From positions 2,473,413 through 2,537,412 of the forward strand of contig CM073324.1 of the NCBI GenBank assembly GCA_037043015.1: 64,000 bases of DNA, given 5' to 3'. The stretch is from Bryum argenteum (lineage: Eukaryota > Streptophyta > Bryopsida > Bryales > Bryaceae). Positions 35,322 to 46,171 of the stretch are shown piece after piece. The notes beneath the pieces were generated by a model. It was not told where the DNA came from, made no database searches, and saw nothing but the letters and a program-made list of their open reading frames with translations. Each line of letters starts with the position of its first letter. Positions within the stretch are counted from its first letter, which is position 1. The position numbers and the translations under genes were made by a program.

Positions 35322-38300
35322 ATGTCAGCAACGGGTATGACTAGTCAGGCTCCAGCTGCAGCCATGTCGGTTTCCAAGCTCGTGCAAAGGCATTCTTTTG
35401 AGAGCCCGACAGAGCTGGAAAAGGAGTTGCAGCAAGCGCATGCCAGCCTTCAGCCACTGTTGACGCCGCCGTTAAATGTCTCCCACTCGACGGCGAATAC
35501 CCCCCAGCTCCCCCAGGCGCTTTTATATGCCATGATGACGACCACAGCGGCTGCTGCAGCTACTTACCTTCATCATCTGACAGCCGTGACGACCATCACA
35601 GGAGATGGTTACTCTGGTTTTGTTGGTGTGATGTCGCGAGTGGTGAATGACTGTTATCCTAAGCTGCTCGAGCAGGCACGGAATCAAGTGTTGTGGCTGC
35701 TGAGGCAGTTGATTAGCTACAATGCTGCCGACATCGACAACCTATGCACAACACTTCTACGACAGGTGCGTAAAAAGTCCCGCCTGTGCACCCATTCCTG
35801 GTTGGGTATGGATACGTGGGGTCGTAGCTTCCAGTTTGGCATAGAAGGTGCTTGTAGAAGGTAGTAATCGCAGATGATATCGCTCGACACGCGTTTGTAT
35901 CTTTGAAAGTGTTGGGCATACTTCCTTCTTGTTACATGTTCCATTCTTGACTCGTAGTAGATGATCAATTGAGCTCCTAGAGATCCGAATGCGGTCACGT
36001 TCGGGCGGTTAAGTTGCATAAATTGGTTTCCAGTATGCAAGCGTCCAGGTTGTGACGCCAGGCTGTTGTAACGGACGATCGACTGTGTACTTGTGGCAGA
36101 TTGCGGGTGGAGATCTGAGCAGTGGGAACGTTTGGTTGGCTAGCCAGCTGTTGGACGTGATGGTGAGCCATGAGCAATGGGTATATGAGAGGCCACAGGT
36201 GTTCACGATGGCTCTGTACACTTATCTGCGATTGCTGGCGGACCACTTGATGGGAAAGTCCGCAGCCCTGAACGAGCTGAAGCAGAAGGAGATAGCGTTC
36301 TGCACGAAAGTCCTGCGCGAGAGATTCCAGGATTGCCTGATGATCGGTCGCGACCTTGTTCGTCTGCTTCAGGATGTGGCTCTTGTCCCCGAGATCGAAG
36401 TTGTGTGGCGGGATCTGTTGTCGAATCCGGGTGTGTTCAAGGCGGCAGGTTTCACAGACATTGGGCAGCTGTATGTACTGAGGACGCCGACTCGGTACTT
36501 GGCATCTCGAGTGACTCCAGACATGGAGACGCAGATAAGGTTCATGCTGACGAGTGTTCGGATGGGAAACCAGCGGAGGTACCAGACATGGTTCGCGCAG
36601 CGGTATCTGTTTACGGGTGAGAGCGAGAGTCTGGTGTGCGACCTGATCCGGTTCATCTGCTGTTGCATCCACCCAACGAACCAGATATTGCAGTCGGATA
36701 TATGTCCTCGGTGGGCTATAGTGGGGTGGCTGATGAAGTGCTGCAAGAGCAACCACGTGGAGGCAAATGCGAAGCTGGCATTGTTCTACGACTGGCTGTT
36801 TTTTCGAAGGCAGAGAACATCATGAATATCGAGCCAGCGATTCTGCTGACAGTGCACTCGATCCCGAAGTACGTAGACATGACGAACTCCCTGTTGGAGT
36901 TTTTGTTTCTGTTGGTAGAGAACTACGACCCGGTTCGGCGTGAGTTGATTGTGAAGGGTGTGACAGGATCGATCGACATTCTGGTAGGGAAGGGTGTGGT
37001 GCGGTCACTGGAACCTCTGTCAGCGAACGTTTTGGTGGCAGGGGGTCTTCGAGAGAAGTTGAACGCATATTTTCCATCGTACTGTAAGCCAGAGACAGGA
37101 GATGCAGGAAGGCAGTACAGGCCTGAAGCAGCGGGAATGGATGGCAGTATGAGAGTGGGCGGCATGGTAAACTACGTGCCTGGTGGTGGAGATGGGCAGG
37201 CATCAGCTGGGGGTGGTGTGGGAACGGAAGGCGGTGGAGTGAGTGGGGAGGAGATGAAACTCGGTGATGTAGGAGAGAGTACGAATAGGAAAAGAAGACG
37301 TGCAGGTAAGCGTCTTTTTCTGTGTTTCAGATTCTTCAGAAGGTTTTAGGTTTTAGTCGATAAATTGTTGTTTTATGCTCTGTCGATACGACGTGATAGT
37401 GTGGTATCTTGAGAGTGATTTCCTTCTGGAGGGAAAGTGAGTCGATGTTATGACTGTGTCAGAAGTGGCATGTATTGCTTTGATTCCTGGCACAACGACG
37501 TTCAGTTCTGTTGTGCATATCCCTGCGAGTGTTTCAATCTCTCACATCTTATGGAAGAGAAGACTTGTAACTTTCTGTTCTTCTCGTATTTACGTAGTTA
37601 TCTGATCTGCTCACAGGGACATCAGAGGCTGTGCTCTCAGAAGTACAGGTGCTATTGGACGGATTGACGGAAGCTTTGACGAAGTCGGAGGAAAGTGCGT
37701 CGGTGGCACTCGAGAAGTTGCTTTCGTATTATATCGCTGCCTCAGATCAGATTCAAAGTGGGAAGCTCGCCAAAGTGGAGAATTCACGTGTGGCAGAGTC
37801 GACCCCGGAGTCACCTGCAGCTAACCATGCATCTGACATGTTCTCGTCATCTGCTTTGGCTGTCCATAAGTTTGCTAGTCAGATTATAGGGATTGTTAAG
37901 AACGGTGGTTATGAAATATTTGGAGCACTGAGATCATCAATATCATCAGAAGACAATGAAACTAATTCCATGACCAGCAAGATGTTACAAATGTACGTTG
38001 AGAACGACCACTCTCAACTGCGGCAGCTGCTCGTTGCTTGGCATCGCGAAGGGCTTGCAGTTGGTCCAAGGCTGCTATGCTACATCGCAAGGTATTGCTT
38101 GTCTGAACTAGGTGCGATATTTGATAGTGCAAGCGGATGTCGATGGAAGTTTTCTCCATAATTCGCTTCGTTGTGTACGACTATGTGCTATTATCTCCAG
38201 TACCGTTTCCGGTGGTGGATTTTATACCTAACTGAGGTTGCTGTGCACTTGGTTGTGTCAGGCTTGCCGAAGGGAAAAAGCTTCCCGTCTTAGTCCGATC

Positions 38301-39917
38301 GAGGTTGACTGTCAATTCAGGACTGTCTGAAGCGGAGGACAGGGTGAAGAGTGGTGTAGTGAATACAGTGAATGCAGTTGGCGATGTCGAAGAAGAGATT
38401 GAGAAGTCAAGCAATTCGTCCCAGGAGTACCGTAGTAATGGTGGCGATGTGACGGGAAACCACCAAACAAATATCAGTGTGATGGAGATTGATAGCAAAT
38501 ACCAGTCAAAAGATGTGGATTCACACATTGCTGTGACAAGTGGTTTCAAAGCGTACGAAGAGTTTTTAAGGCAGTTGAGCAAGGAACATCCCTCGACCGA
38601 AAGTGAAGACTTGAATTTTACGGGCAATCACAAGTCTTCAGTCTTGGATGCGCAGGGAGGCGTAAGGGACGAAGGAGTACAGAGGAGTCCCGACGCACTT
38701 TTGATTAGGGATCTGGAAACCTGTCTAACTTGGGACATGCGAAGACTTGCAAGGGTGTTTCCTTCAGTTTTCCGGCACCTTGCTCATATGGCGAGTGGGA
38801 AGGAGGCTATGGTATCGCTGTTAATGTCAACGGTGGATCCAGTGGAACTTGCGAATTATGAGTACTGGGTAACAGTAGGAGAGTTTTGTGTCGTGGGAAG
38901 GGATGTGGAGTCCATAGCACGTCTGATCAAGTGTTCGTTGAGTTGGGATTCCATCGAACAACAGTTTTTCTGGCGATTGATGTGCGCCGAAGTTTTGGCT
39001 GTTAGTCCAACTCCGGCTCTTCAGGTGAGTCGATTGCTTCCTTCCATGTATGCATGTCATATGAGTTGGCGAAGGAGTTATTCCTAGTATGTTCGCGTGA
39101 CTATGACAAGTGATTTGAGTGCTGGTAGTCTGCGTACGTGGTCATCTGTGATGGGATGGGATTTTGAGTTTGTCAATGTTCTTTTGTTGGCAGGTGGTGG
39201 AGTTGAGTCTGGCAGTGGTGGATCCAGATGTGAATGGAGATGCTGTATCGGGGCTGATTTCAATCTTACGGACACAAGCGCCTGGAGCGGCACTATTGAG
39301 CGCAGTTCTGTCACAGAGTGCAAATTTCGGGCGATTTGTGGCGGTAGTGATAACGGGGTGGATGTCTACACATTATTCAGCTCTGCTTTCAAGCTTGCAG
39401 CAATTATGTGGGGAGAGAGTGTTGGAAGAGGGGTGGTTCAGGAAATGCGAAGGTGACGAGGAGAATGGAAAAGTAGGAGCAAGAAGGTGTGCAGTTCTTT
39501 CTCCTCTCCGTACTGTGTTTGATTCACTGCTCTTTGAATGACAGGGGCTTAAGCTTTTGTGCTTCTTTACTCTCGTTGTCTAATGGATTGCCCGGCTATG
39601 TTGTGCGACTTCAGCTCACCAGCTAACTACGACAGGGTTCCTTTCTCACGTCTCGGTGTCTAACACGGACTCTTACGGTGCAGTTATTACTTGGATTTCT
39701 AACCTGTTTATTTGTCCGCAGATTAGAAAAGGTGAGCGGTGCAACGGTGGCAGAGCTATTGAATGCATTTGACGTGCCCAAGGACGGGAGAATTGGTGCA
39801 GATGAGAAAGCTGCTCTACGCGCGAGAGAGATTCGACGTGTACTTCTCAAAGTCGTGGGAAATGGCGGAGTGCAAGCTGTAGACATTCTGGTGGAGAATG
39901 TCGGTGAGAATTCCTGA
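35322..39917 (+). CDS. INTS3: Integrator complex subunit 3 homologue, with apparent frameshift
   Basis: A helical-repeat subunit of the nuclear Integrator complex, which processes snRNA and other RNA polymerase II transcripts. In animals it is also part of the SOSS DNA-damage complex. Exons: 35322-35765, 36100-37305, 37617-38091, 38262-39024, 39194-39486, 39722-39917; about 1125 residues if the break is ignored. Family phrases include LLRQLISYNAADIDNLC, IAGGDLSSGNVWLA, KLALFYDWLFF and NIMNIEPAILL. Between the last two, at the T run 36799-36804, the frame must step back by one base. Downstream exon phases fit only if exon 2 is one base longer, so a base seems to be missing. Residues after the break stay open for 2.5 kb, so this is a recent change or a sequence error. 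A low-complexity Gly/Ser linker lies near 37140-37300. The start ATG opens the longest frame. Confidence 0.9.
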
Positions 39918-41120
39918 CGTATTGAAGGAACCCAGCGGATACTTTTTCCCAGAACAATTCACCTGGCGTGAGCCGGCCGAATGATCATGCTGAACTCAGA
40001 GTGGTCCACTCTGAGGGATTATGGTTCAAGGGACCTTGCACCTCCGACCAGGAGCTATGGCGAGACTATCTCCATCACCAAGGGATGTGAGTAGTGGAAT
40101 ATGTTCTCCATGTCGACATGCTGCTTGCGATCGCCTGAACAGCAGGAGCATGTGACCTCCACATGATTTTCGATGAGCATCCAGGTAGGTGCACTCTTGC
40201 AGGGCTTGACATGATCCGTTCACATGTCGAGCACCTAATCCTTATAAAATGTAATTGCAGTAGCCATGATCAATGCAAATGATCTAAAGACGATTATGTT
40301 ACTGTGTGCAGGCTTTTCTTCGGTGTAGCTTGGGGCACATGTTGGCACCTTCGTCATCTTCAGCTACGGAGGGAAGGTTGCAAGACTACACCACTCGCCG
40401 GCGTGGACATTGTCACGGCACATGAGAGAAGGAACCAAAATACCCAGTCAACATCTTTGCTACAGAATCATCCATCCTGGTCCTCCGTCCTCATAGACGT
40501 TCCTCAATGCCAGAGTTGAATTGACGACGGGTGCCTTTTATATAGATGTCGTTGTAAATTACGCATACGCCATTGTGATGTGTATAGTAAACAAATTTTC
40601 TGAAGTATATTGTGATTCTGAATGGTTAGACATATCTAAACTCTTAAAGAGTACATTTGCTATTCCGCTAGCCTCTTCAATAGTGTGAAGCCCATTCTTT
40701 GTCCCTCGCACTGTCAATTACCGCACCTCTTTAGAATCTGCTCATTCTGTGGCAGTGTAGAGAACAAACTGTCTACAACAGCTAGGTAGATATCTCTATG
40801 TTCGATCATCAACAATCGTATGTTGTTCACAACGAAATCGTACGTTGTTCACAACGAAATCGTATGTTGTTCACAACGAAATCGGACGTTGTTCACAACG
40901 TCATCGTATGTTGTTCACAACGTTATCGTATGTTCACAACGAAATCGTATGAAGTTCACTCAAAAGTATGCAAACTTATCTATCTTTTCCTCCAACTTCG
41001 AAGAAATTCAAAAAACAGATCGAAATCGCAGAAACTGTCGTTGGATCAATGTTGCAATCCGGACGTAATTTGGCAGATTTTCGCGCCGACGAAATGTTCG
41101 TAGAAATGAGAACTGGGCGG
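39918..41120. other. intergenic region between convergent INTS3 and UreF
   Basis: Probable 3' UTR of INTS3, with no recognisable gene. It contains the 22-bp palindromic tandem repeat described separately. A frame at 41000-41120 on the plus strand is antisense to the end of UreF. Confidence 0.5.
40815..40959. repeat. 22-bp tandem repeat with internal palindromes, about 7 copies
   Basis: The unit CGTATGTTGTTCACAACGAA plus AT is repeated head to tail with point changes (cgtacg, cggacg, aacgtcatcg, aacgttatcg). The last two units are shortened or altered (cgtatgttcacaacg, cgtatgaagttcac). Each full unit contains GTTGTTCACAAC, a 5-bp inverted repeat with a 2-nt centre. Confidence 0.9.
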
Positions 41121-41837
41121 TCAAGAGCAGAAGAGTCGGGAGAAAAGCTGGGTCTGCGATCCTTGGAGGGTATCAAGAAGGGGAGCGAGCTGGTGCGCAT
41201 CATAGACACGCCGACCAGAATACTTGCGCAACACTTCCTCGGCAAGCGCGGCATGGCGGTGCTGGAGTAGCGCAGCTTCCATGGGCCCAACAAGGTTCAA
41301 TCGAGTAGCAGCAGAAAGCACGTCGCGCAAAGTAAGATACAAATACGCGCGCTGCGCACTCACAGCATCAACACCCAGCAATCCGAGCAAACGACCCAGC
41401 ACAAGAGCGTGGTGACCGAACGCGCGCACGGGCTTGACCATAACAGCCGCCCGCATGGCGGCGACCTCGGGGGCGATTTCCCGGAACACGGTCCCGGCCA
41501 GGCGGAGCAGCGCCTTGCCCTGCCCGACGGACGCCGCGCGCGCCACCCCGTTGGACAGGACGGCGTTCAAGGCGCAGTCCAGGGTTACCCAGTCTTCGAT
41601 GCTACAATTCCCGGATTCTACCACGAACGGGAGCAGAAGCGAGCCTGAGTTTTCCATGGTGGTGATGGCGAACCGCTCCAGTGTTGGTGCGTCGTAGATT
41701 AGCCCGGCTTGCACTGCCGCTTCTAAGCCGTAGGAGTGCGCGAATCCGCCCGTGGGTAGAATGCTATCGATCAGCTGCCATGTTGTCCACGCTAGGAATC
41801 CCGCATCCCCTTTGCTGCCGGATTCGATTGCCGCCAT
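41121..41837 (-). CDS. UREF: urease accessory protein UreF
   Basis: Acts with UreD and UreG to deliver nickel and activate urease in the cytosol; UreF regulates the GTPase UreG. An uninterrupted frame encodes 238 residues from the Met at 41837. Family marks: WTTWQLIDSILPTGGFAHS near the N-terminus, then GLEAAVQAGLI. The middle is helical and Ala-rich and includes DCALNAVLSNGVARAASVGQG. The C-terminus has RAFGHHALVLGRLLGLLGV and YLYLTLRDVLSAATRLNLVG. Length and order match plant and bacterial UreF. The frame stays open for 67 more codons upstream (to 42038). I chose the internal Met because the UreF match starts soon after it, but a longer N-terminus is possible. The gene has no intron and is convergent with INTS3. 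Confidence 0.93.
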   Translation of the reverse strand: MAAIESGSKGDAGFLAWTTWQLIDSILPTGGFAHSYGLEAAVQAGLIYDAPTLERFAITTMENSGSLLLPFVVESGNCSIEDWVTLDCALNAVLSNGVARAASVGQGKALLRLAGTVFREIAPEVAAMRAAVMVKPVRAFGHHALVLGRLLGLLGVDAVSAQRAYLYLTLRDVLSAATRLNLVGPMEAALLQHRHAALAEEVLRKYSGRRVYDAHQLAPLLDTLQGSQTQLFSRLFCS

Positions 41838-42101
41838 CACTCCTCTCGATCGCTTGCACGTTTCCAGACAAAGTGCATTTGCAAAATGAACCTGGGAGGA
41901 TTTTACCTCGCGGCCGAATCCTCCGAAACTTGCGAGATTCGCGAGACTCACGAGGCACAAATTTTTGCAAAGTATCTGAAACTGGTCGGGTCGGCCCAAG
42001 CCGGTATGGCAATGTTCGAATGACGGGACTTTAACCATTGTCTCATTTCTTCATGCTCATCAATCCTTCGGGGGGTCAATAGCCCTTACGGGGGGTTTAG
42101 A

Positions 42102-42335
42102 CCAGTACACTGAATAGGTAGATTAGTGTTATATTTTTATAAGATTTGAAAATGCTATAAGTTTTTACTTCTGGTACAAAAAAATTACCAAGAGTATTGA
42201 CTCCAATACTCTGGAAGGATCCACATCTTGACAGATGTAGAAGGTAATTTTTTTGACCAATAGTAAAAACTTATAACATGTTTATATAAATTAGTGTATC
42301 TAACACTAATCTACCTATTTAGTGTAGTGGACTGG
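42102..42335. mobile_element. 234-bp foldback MITE-like element
   Basis: The left arm CCAGTACACTGAATAGG continues as taGATTAGTGTTA and on to CTATAAGTTTTTACT. It is matched by the reverse complement of the right arm, with small indels, over about 90 bp. The centre holds two more small hairpins (AGAGTATTG ACTC CAATACTCT, and ACATCTTGACAGATGT). The outer limits are uncertain, because weak similarity continues outward to about 42075 and 42365. I see no clear target duplication. Confidence 0.7.
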
Positions 42336-43249
42336 TGGAGGGTTGGGGTCATTGAAAAATAGTTCCCTGTGGCATATTTTAAAATTTCTCAATTATGCCC
42401 TTTTGGCAAAGTATTACCCTTCATATAAATTGCTCATGATAAACTTGTTTGTGATGTTCAATTTTAGCAATGTTGCATTATAAGTAAACAAGAACTGTAG
42501 AACCGTGAGACTCTGTCCCTTGTGGTAATAATTTATAAATAAAAAAATCAAAATCAAATCTTAAATACCATCACGTTCTTCTATTGAATGATTGGGTTAT
42601 ATCAAATGATAACCAAGTCATTTCAATATTGTTTAGGATTTTTTTCTCAAATTTTCTATTCTTACTAAAGAGGGATCTAACTCATAAATTCCGATTTTCA
42701 CAAAATGAGGGAATTTTACTAAACCTTCTACATTAAATAGATAAACATTGAAAAAAATGAAATATGACAACATAAAAAATATGCTATGGAATCAAATAAA
42801 CATGCAGTGATAACATATGTATGAGTTGTATTACACTATAAATCATAATGTAATAGTTTGTTATCTATAAATTCCGTTGTTGTTTTTTAGTTTTGTAAGA
42901 AAAATTATCTTGATTTAAATTTTTTTTGGTTTATTGAGTTTTGTACTTAAACTCATAATATTTTAGCTCAATCAATATCAATATAATAATAAATTGTTAA
43001 AAATATAAAAATGATTGCACAACACCGTTTTAGCAATACCGTAAATAAATTGTTAAAAAAATTTAGCAGGAGAAGCGTTTAGGTAGAAATATTTAGCAAT
43101 AGCGTTTAAGTAAAATTGTTAAGGAATCATCTACAGATGAAAAAGTTGTTAAGCATTCATCTCCAGATGAAAAAATTGTCAACCTTCATCCGCAAAAGAA
43201 AAAAAATGTAGGAGTAAAATTGTAGATGTAAAATTGTTGATTAAAAGAT

Positions 43250-43610
43250 TGGAAGACCTTCACTTCATTGATGTGGATGCCATTAAGTGATACTTCACTA
43301 TGTGAGTGTGCAATTTTTGCCAAACAAAGTAGATTTAATTTGGACACAAACAATGTAATCTCATCAAAAACCGAAATTTGGATGAAGAAGCTATGGCATT
43401 TCAAAGTTCCTGCCCTTCATTCAAAATCTAGAAAAACGCATTTGCGATTGTTTAGGGGTTACAGGTTTACAGCACTGGAAGCGGCTAAACTTAGTGACAC
43501 AAAAATCAAGCAAGCATTGATTTAACCATCACGACAAAAGCAGTCATATAGTAGAAGATTTTACATGTAGAACACTTATTAGTATATATAGTCATACAAA
43601 TTATTTTTTT
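43250..43610. repeat. dispersed non-coding repeat, copy F
   Basis: About 85-90% identical by eye to 50528-50873. Shared phrases are AAGTGATACTTCACTATGTG, GAAGCTATGGCATTTCAAAG and TATATATAGTCATACAAATT. It corresponds to the right-hand part of the copy near 50 kb. Confidence 0.85.
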
Positions 43611-44069
43611 GGGTCTATTGACTTTTTCAACCTCCAACACCATATATTGTATACAAATTTACAAATGCATTATTTAATGATTAATATACTTACCCTTTCC
43701 AATAAACTTACTTTTTTTGTACAAAGAACTCTTCTATTCCGTGTCGTTGGTGCATATCATTTTCCCACATCCTCTTCACCTTGACTGCTAGAGAAGAGCC
43801 AAGTTTGATGATGGTTTAAGCCATAAGTCTCTACAATGCAACCTTGAATGCAACCTTTGGCCACTAGAGGTATTCATGTATATTTATATATAAAAGCCTC
43901 AAATTATAAAAAAGATTCAATATCGAACATGTGGAACGGTTTTTCTTTATCCCCGGATGAAATATGAGACTCCAAATTGTCTCAATATAACGAATATCGC
44001 CTTTACATAGCATATGAGCGTTTTTCAATATCCGTCTCCTACCTATCATGGGGTTCAACAACTATTGAT

Positions 44070-44309
44070 GAGGGTTGTCTTGTGCGACAAACTCGACACG
44101 ACGTCGAACACGACATGTCAGAGAAACAACATACCCTTTGTTTGAGAATATACCATATTCCCAGAATATACTTAGAATATTCCAGAATATGTCCACATAT
44201 TCTTGGATATTCGAGTATATTTCATTCAAATTGTTTACCGTACCTCACACCTGACGAACACGACAAACACGACAGACATTGTCGAAAATGTGTCAAGAAG
44301 ACAACCCTC
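44070..44309. mobile_element. 240-bp hAT-type MITE with 8-bp target duplication
   Basis: Terminal inverted repeats GAGGGTTGTCTT (44070-44081) and AAGACAACCCTC (44298-44309) are exact over 12 bp and similar further in. The element is flanked by a perfect 8-bp direct repeat CTATTGAT (44062-44069 and 44310-44317), the target-site length of hAT transposons. Inside are CGAACACGACA-type subterminal repeats near both ends and several AATATTCC-like motifs. There is no coding capacity. Confidence 0.88.
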
Positions 44310-45281
44310 CTATTGATTCTTAAGAATTTTGTATTTGTTTTTAAAAGTCTCAAAATGAGCATTTTGTCTTCATTCAATGCATAAAGCCTCACCATGCAAC
44401 TTCTTCTTTTATAGCTCCCCATGCATATGAAATTGATGCTGTATCAAAATATCTTAAATTTTTCAACATACAATGAACTGTTGTTCAACAAAACCATCAT
44501 TCCTTAACTCAAACCTCAAAAGCTTGCATTTGTGGAAGTGTTCATGTATCGTGTAAACGAAACTGTTGTAAGTGAGTGGTGCTCTTAGAATCAGTGTTGA
44601 CTTCTCTCAGACTGCAAGTCCCAACAGGTTCACATCATCTAACTGTCATAAATGTCATTGATGACAAGACAAGCATATTTCAACTAGAGGTGCTCCGCTC
44701 GATCACTGATCGACATCATGTTTGAAACAAGTGATCATTTTCGAAACGTTTAGAAAGAGAGTTTCTCAGACGTATTCAAAGCCTGGTGCAATTAAAGCTT
44801 CAACATATATCTCACATCCTGGCATTCCTGGGCAAAGTAACTCAACAACTTTGAATATTAATACTAACAGCGTTATCATAATTATAGTTGAGTATTGAAG
44901 TTGAGAAACACGGTAGTCAACTGCTGGGTCATCTCTCTAAATATGAATCAGATGTCACCTTACCTCAAACCTTCCGACGTATCACTCCAAGTATTGAGAC
45001 TGAACCATTTTATGTACATAACTACCTGAAGCCTTTAAGAGCATAGCCTCTGATAGTCTGATTCTCTAACTAAAGACCGTTAATCTTCTACAGTCAGCCG
45101 ATTTTACTGAAGCGATAATTTGAGTTTGCCATCAAGAGCTGGACCAGCAACAACAATCTGTAACTAATCAGTAACTATAGCCTAATCGGTTGCTCACATT
45201 CTGTAACTCCATTCTGCAATCTGCAATCGATTGCAAGCGATGTCCAGTAAGCGTGTAATAGCATGACGTCTGCAAGATGCT

Positions 45282-45885
45282 TCAGAAACGAAGCATGTTG
45301 CTATGGATGTAGTAGCACTCATCGAGTGCCGAGACTGGGCTAGTTTTAGCAGGCGGTAGTGGCAACTGATCATTCTCGGGTGCTGGTGCTGTTATCTCCA
45401 CGTTGAAGAGCTTGAACTTCACAAGTCGACGGGCTACTACCTGGGGCATGGGAACCTTCTCTACTACCTGGTGCATGGGAACCTTCTCTACTACCTGGTG
45501 CATGGGAACCTTCTCTACTACCTGGTGCATGGGAACCTTCTCTATTTGAGCAACCGGTGGCGCACGTACCTTCACAACCAAATGTCCTCGACAGAACGCA
45601 GGCCACTTGACTTGACGACGAGGCTGGTGCATCTGGACGCCTGGGATACAGATTTAGCGGCCACAAGTACTCCTCTGCACGAGTTGTGTCGAGTCTGTGG
45701 TCCTGTGCACGAGTCCTATTCATACGGTTCGATGTTGGAGGCCGTTGCAGCATGTGACCATATGCTGCTACACCCGCGCAAGCTACGTGCCTGCGAGCTC
45801 TCTTGTGGAAGAGGCGGGATTGGCAGTTGGGCGACCCCAAGTTGGGAAAACTCGTCAGTCGAGGATAACCTGGCTCTTTGTTTAT
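45282..45885 (-). CDS. possible C-terminal exons of the AP2 gene, with 27-bp repeats
   Basis: A Pro/Ala/Ser/Arg-rich frame begins after a good acceptor (tactgtag, exon from 45885) and reaches a consensus donor at 45570 (GAAG|GTACGT). Another frame ends at a stop at 45282 after ALDECYYIHSNMLRF. Between them lie four copies of a 27-bp unit (45438-45546), each encoding nine residues without shifting frame. This fits coding sequence downstream of the AP2 gene if its exon at 46119 splices here. The exact joins are unresolved and 3' UTR is the alternative. Confidence 0.4.
45438..45546. repeat. 27-bp tandem repeat, four copies
   Basis: The unit GGGAACCTTCTCTACTACCTGG plus TGCAT is repeated. The first copy begins with ggggcat in place of ggtgcat and the last breaks off at TTCTCTATTTGAG. 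The length is a multiple of three. Confidence 0.95.
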
Positions 45886-46171
45886 CTACAGTAACGTACA
45901 TGGTAGTCACTAGCTTCAGAAGTACGTGGTCATCACAGGTTAGATTTGTCTATGACGATGTCAATCATTAAAGAACCATGATTTGGTACTGGATATCGAG
46001 TATCTTGAAATGTATGAACGTTCCTGCTAACCCTTCTAGCATCTTCTGATGGTAAGCGAGATCAAGAATGACACGTTAAACAATGTCTTTATCTCTTCGG
46101 GATGGATGGGGCATGTACCTGATCTGCTGGTGGTGGATAAACGTCGAACGAAGGCTGCTCAGGATGGAGAG

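Larger units (their letters stand above)
42040..45270. other. AT-rich gene-free region with three mobile-element traces
   Basis: No gene is recognised on either strand. The region holds a foldback element (42102-42335), a dispersed-repeat copy (about 43250-43610) and an hAT-type MITE (44070-44309), each listed separately. The rest is low-complexity AT-rich DNA. Confidence 0.55.

Noticed and set aside
35995..36756. 253-codon minus-strand ORF inside INTS3
   Set aside because: Pure antisense shadow of INTS3 exon 2, which has strong family matches on the plus strand.
40815..40959. Possible CRISPR array
   Set aside because: Units are contiguous 22-bp tandem repeats without unique spacers, in a plant nuclear context.
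45471..45971. 166-codon plus-strand ORF beginning with a repeated MHGNLLYYLV phrase
   Set aside because: The phrase is the plus-strand reading of the 27-bp tandem repeat; the minus-strand frames have better splice sites and fit the AP2 gene.
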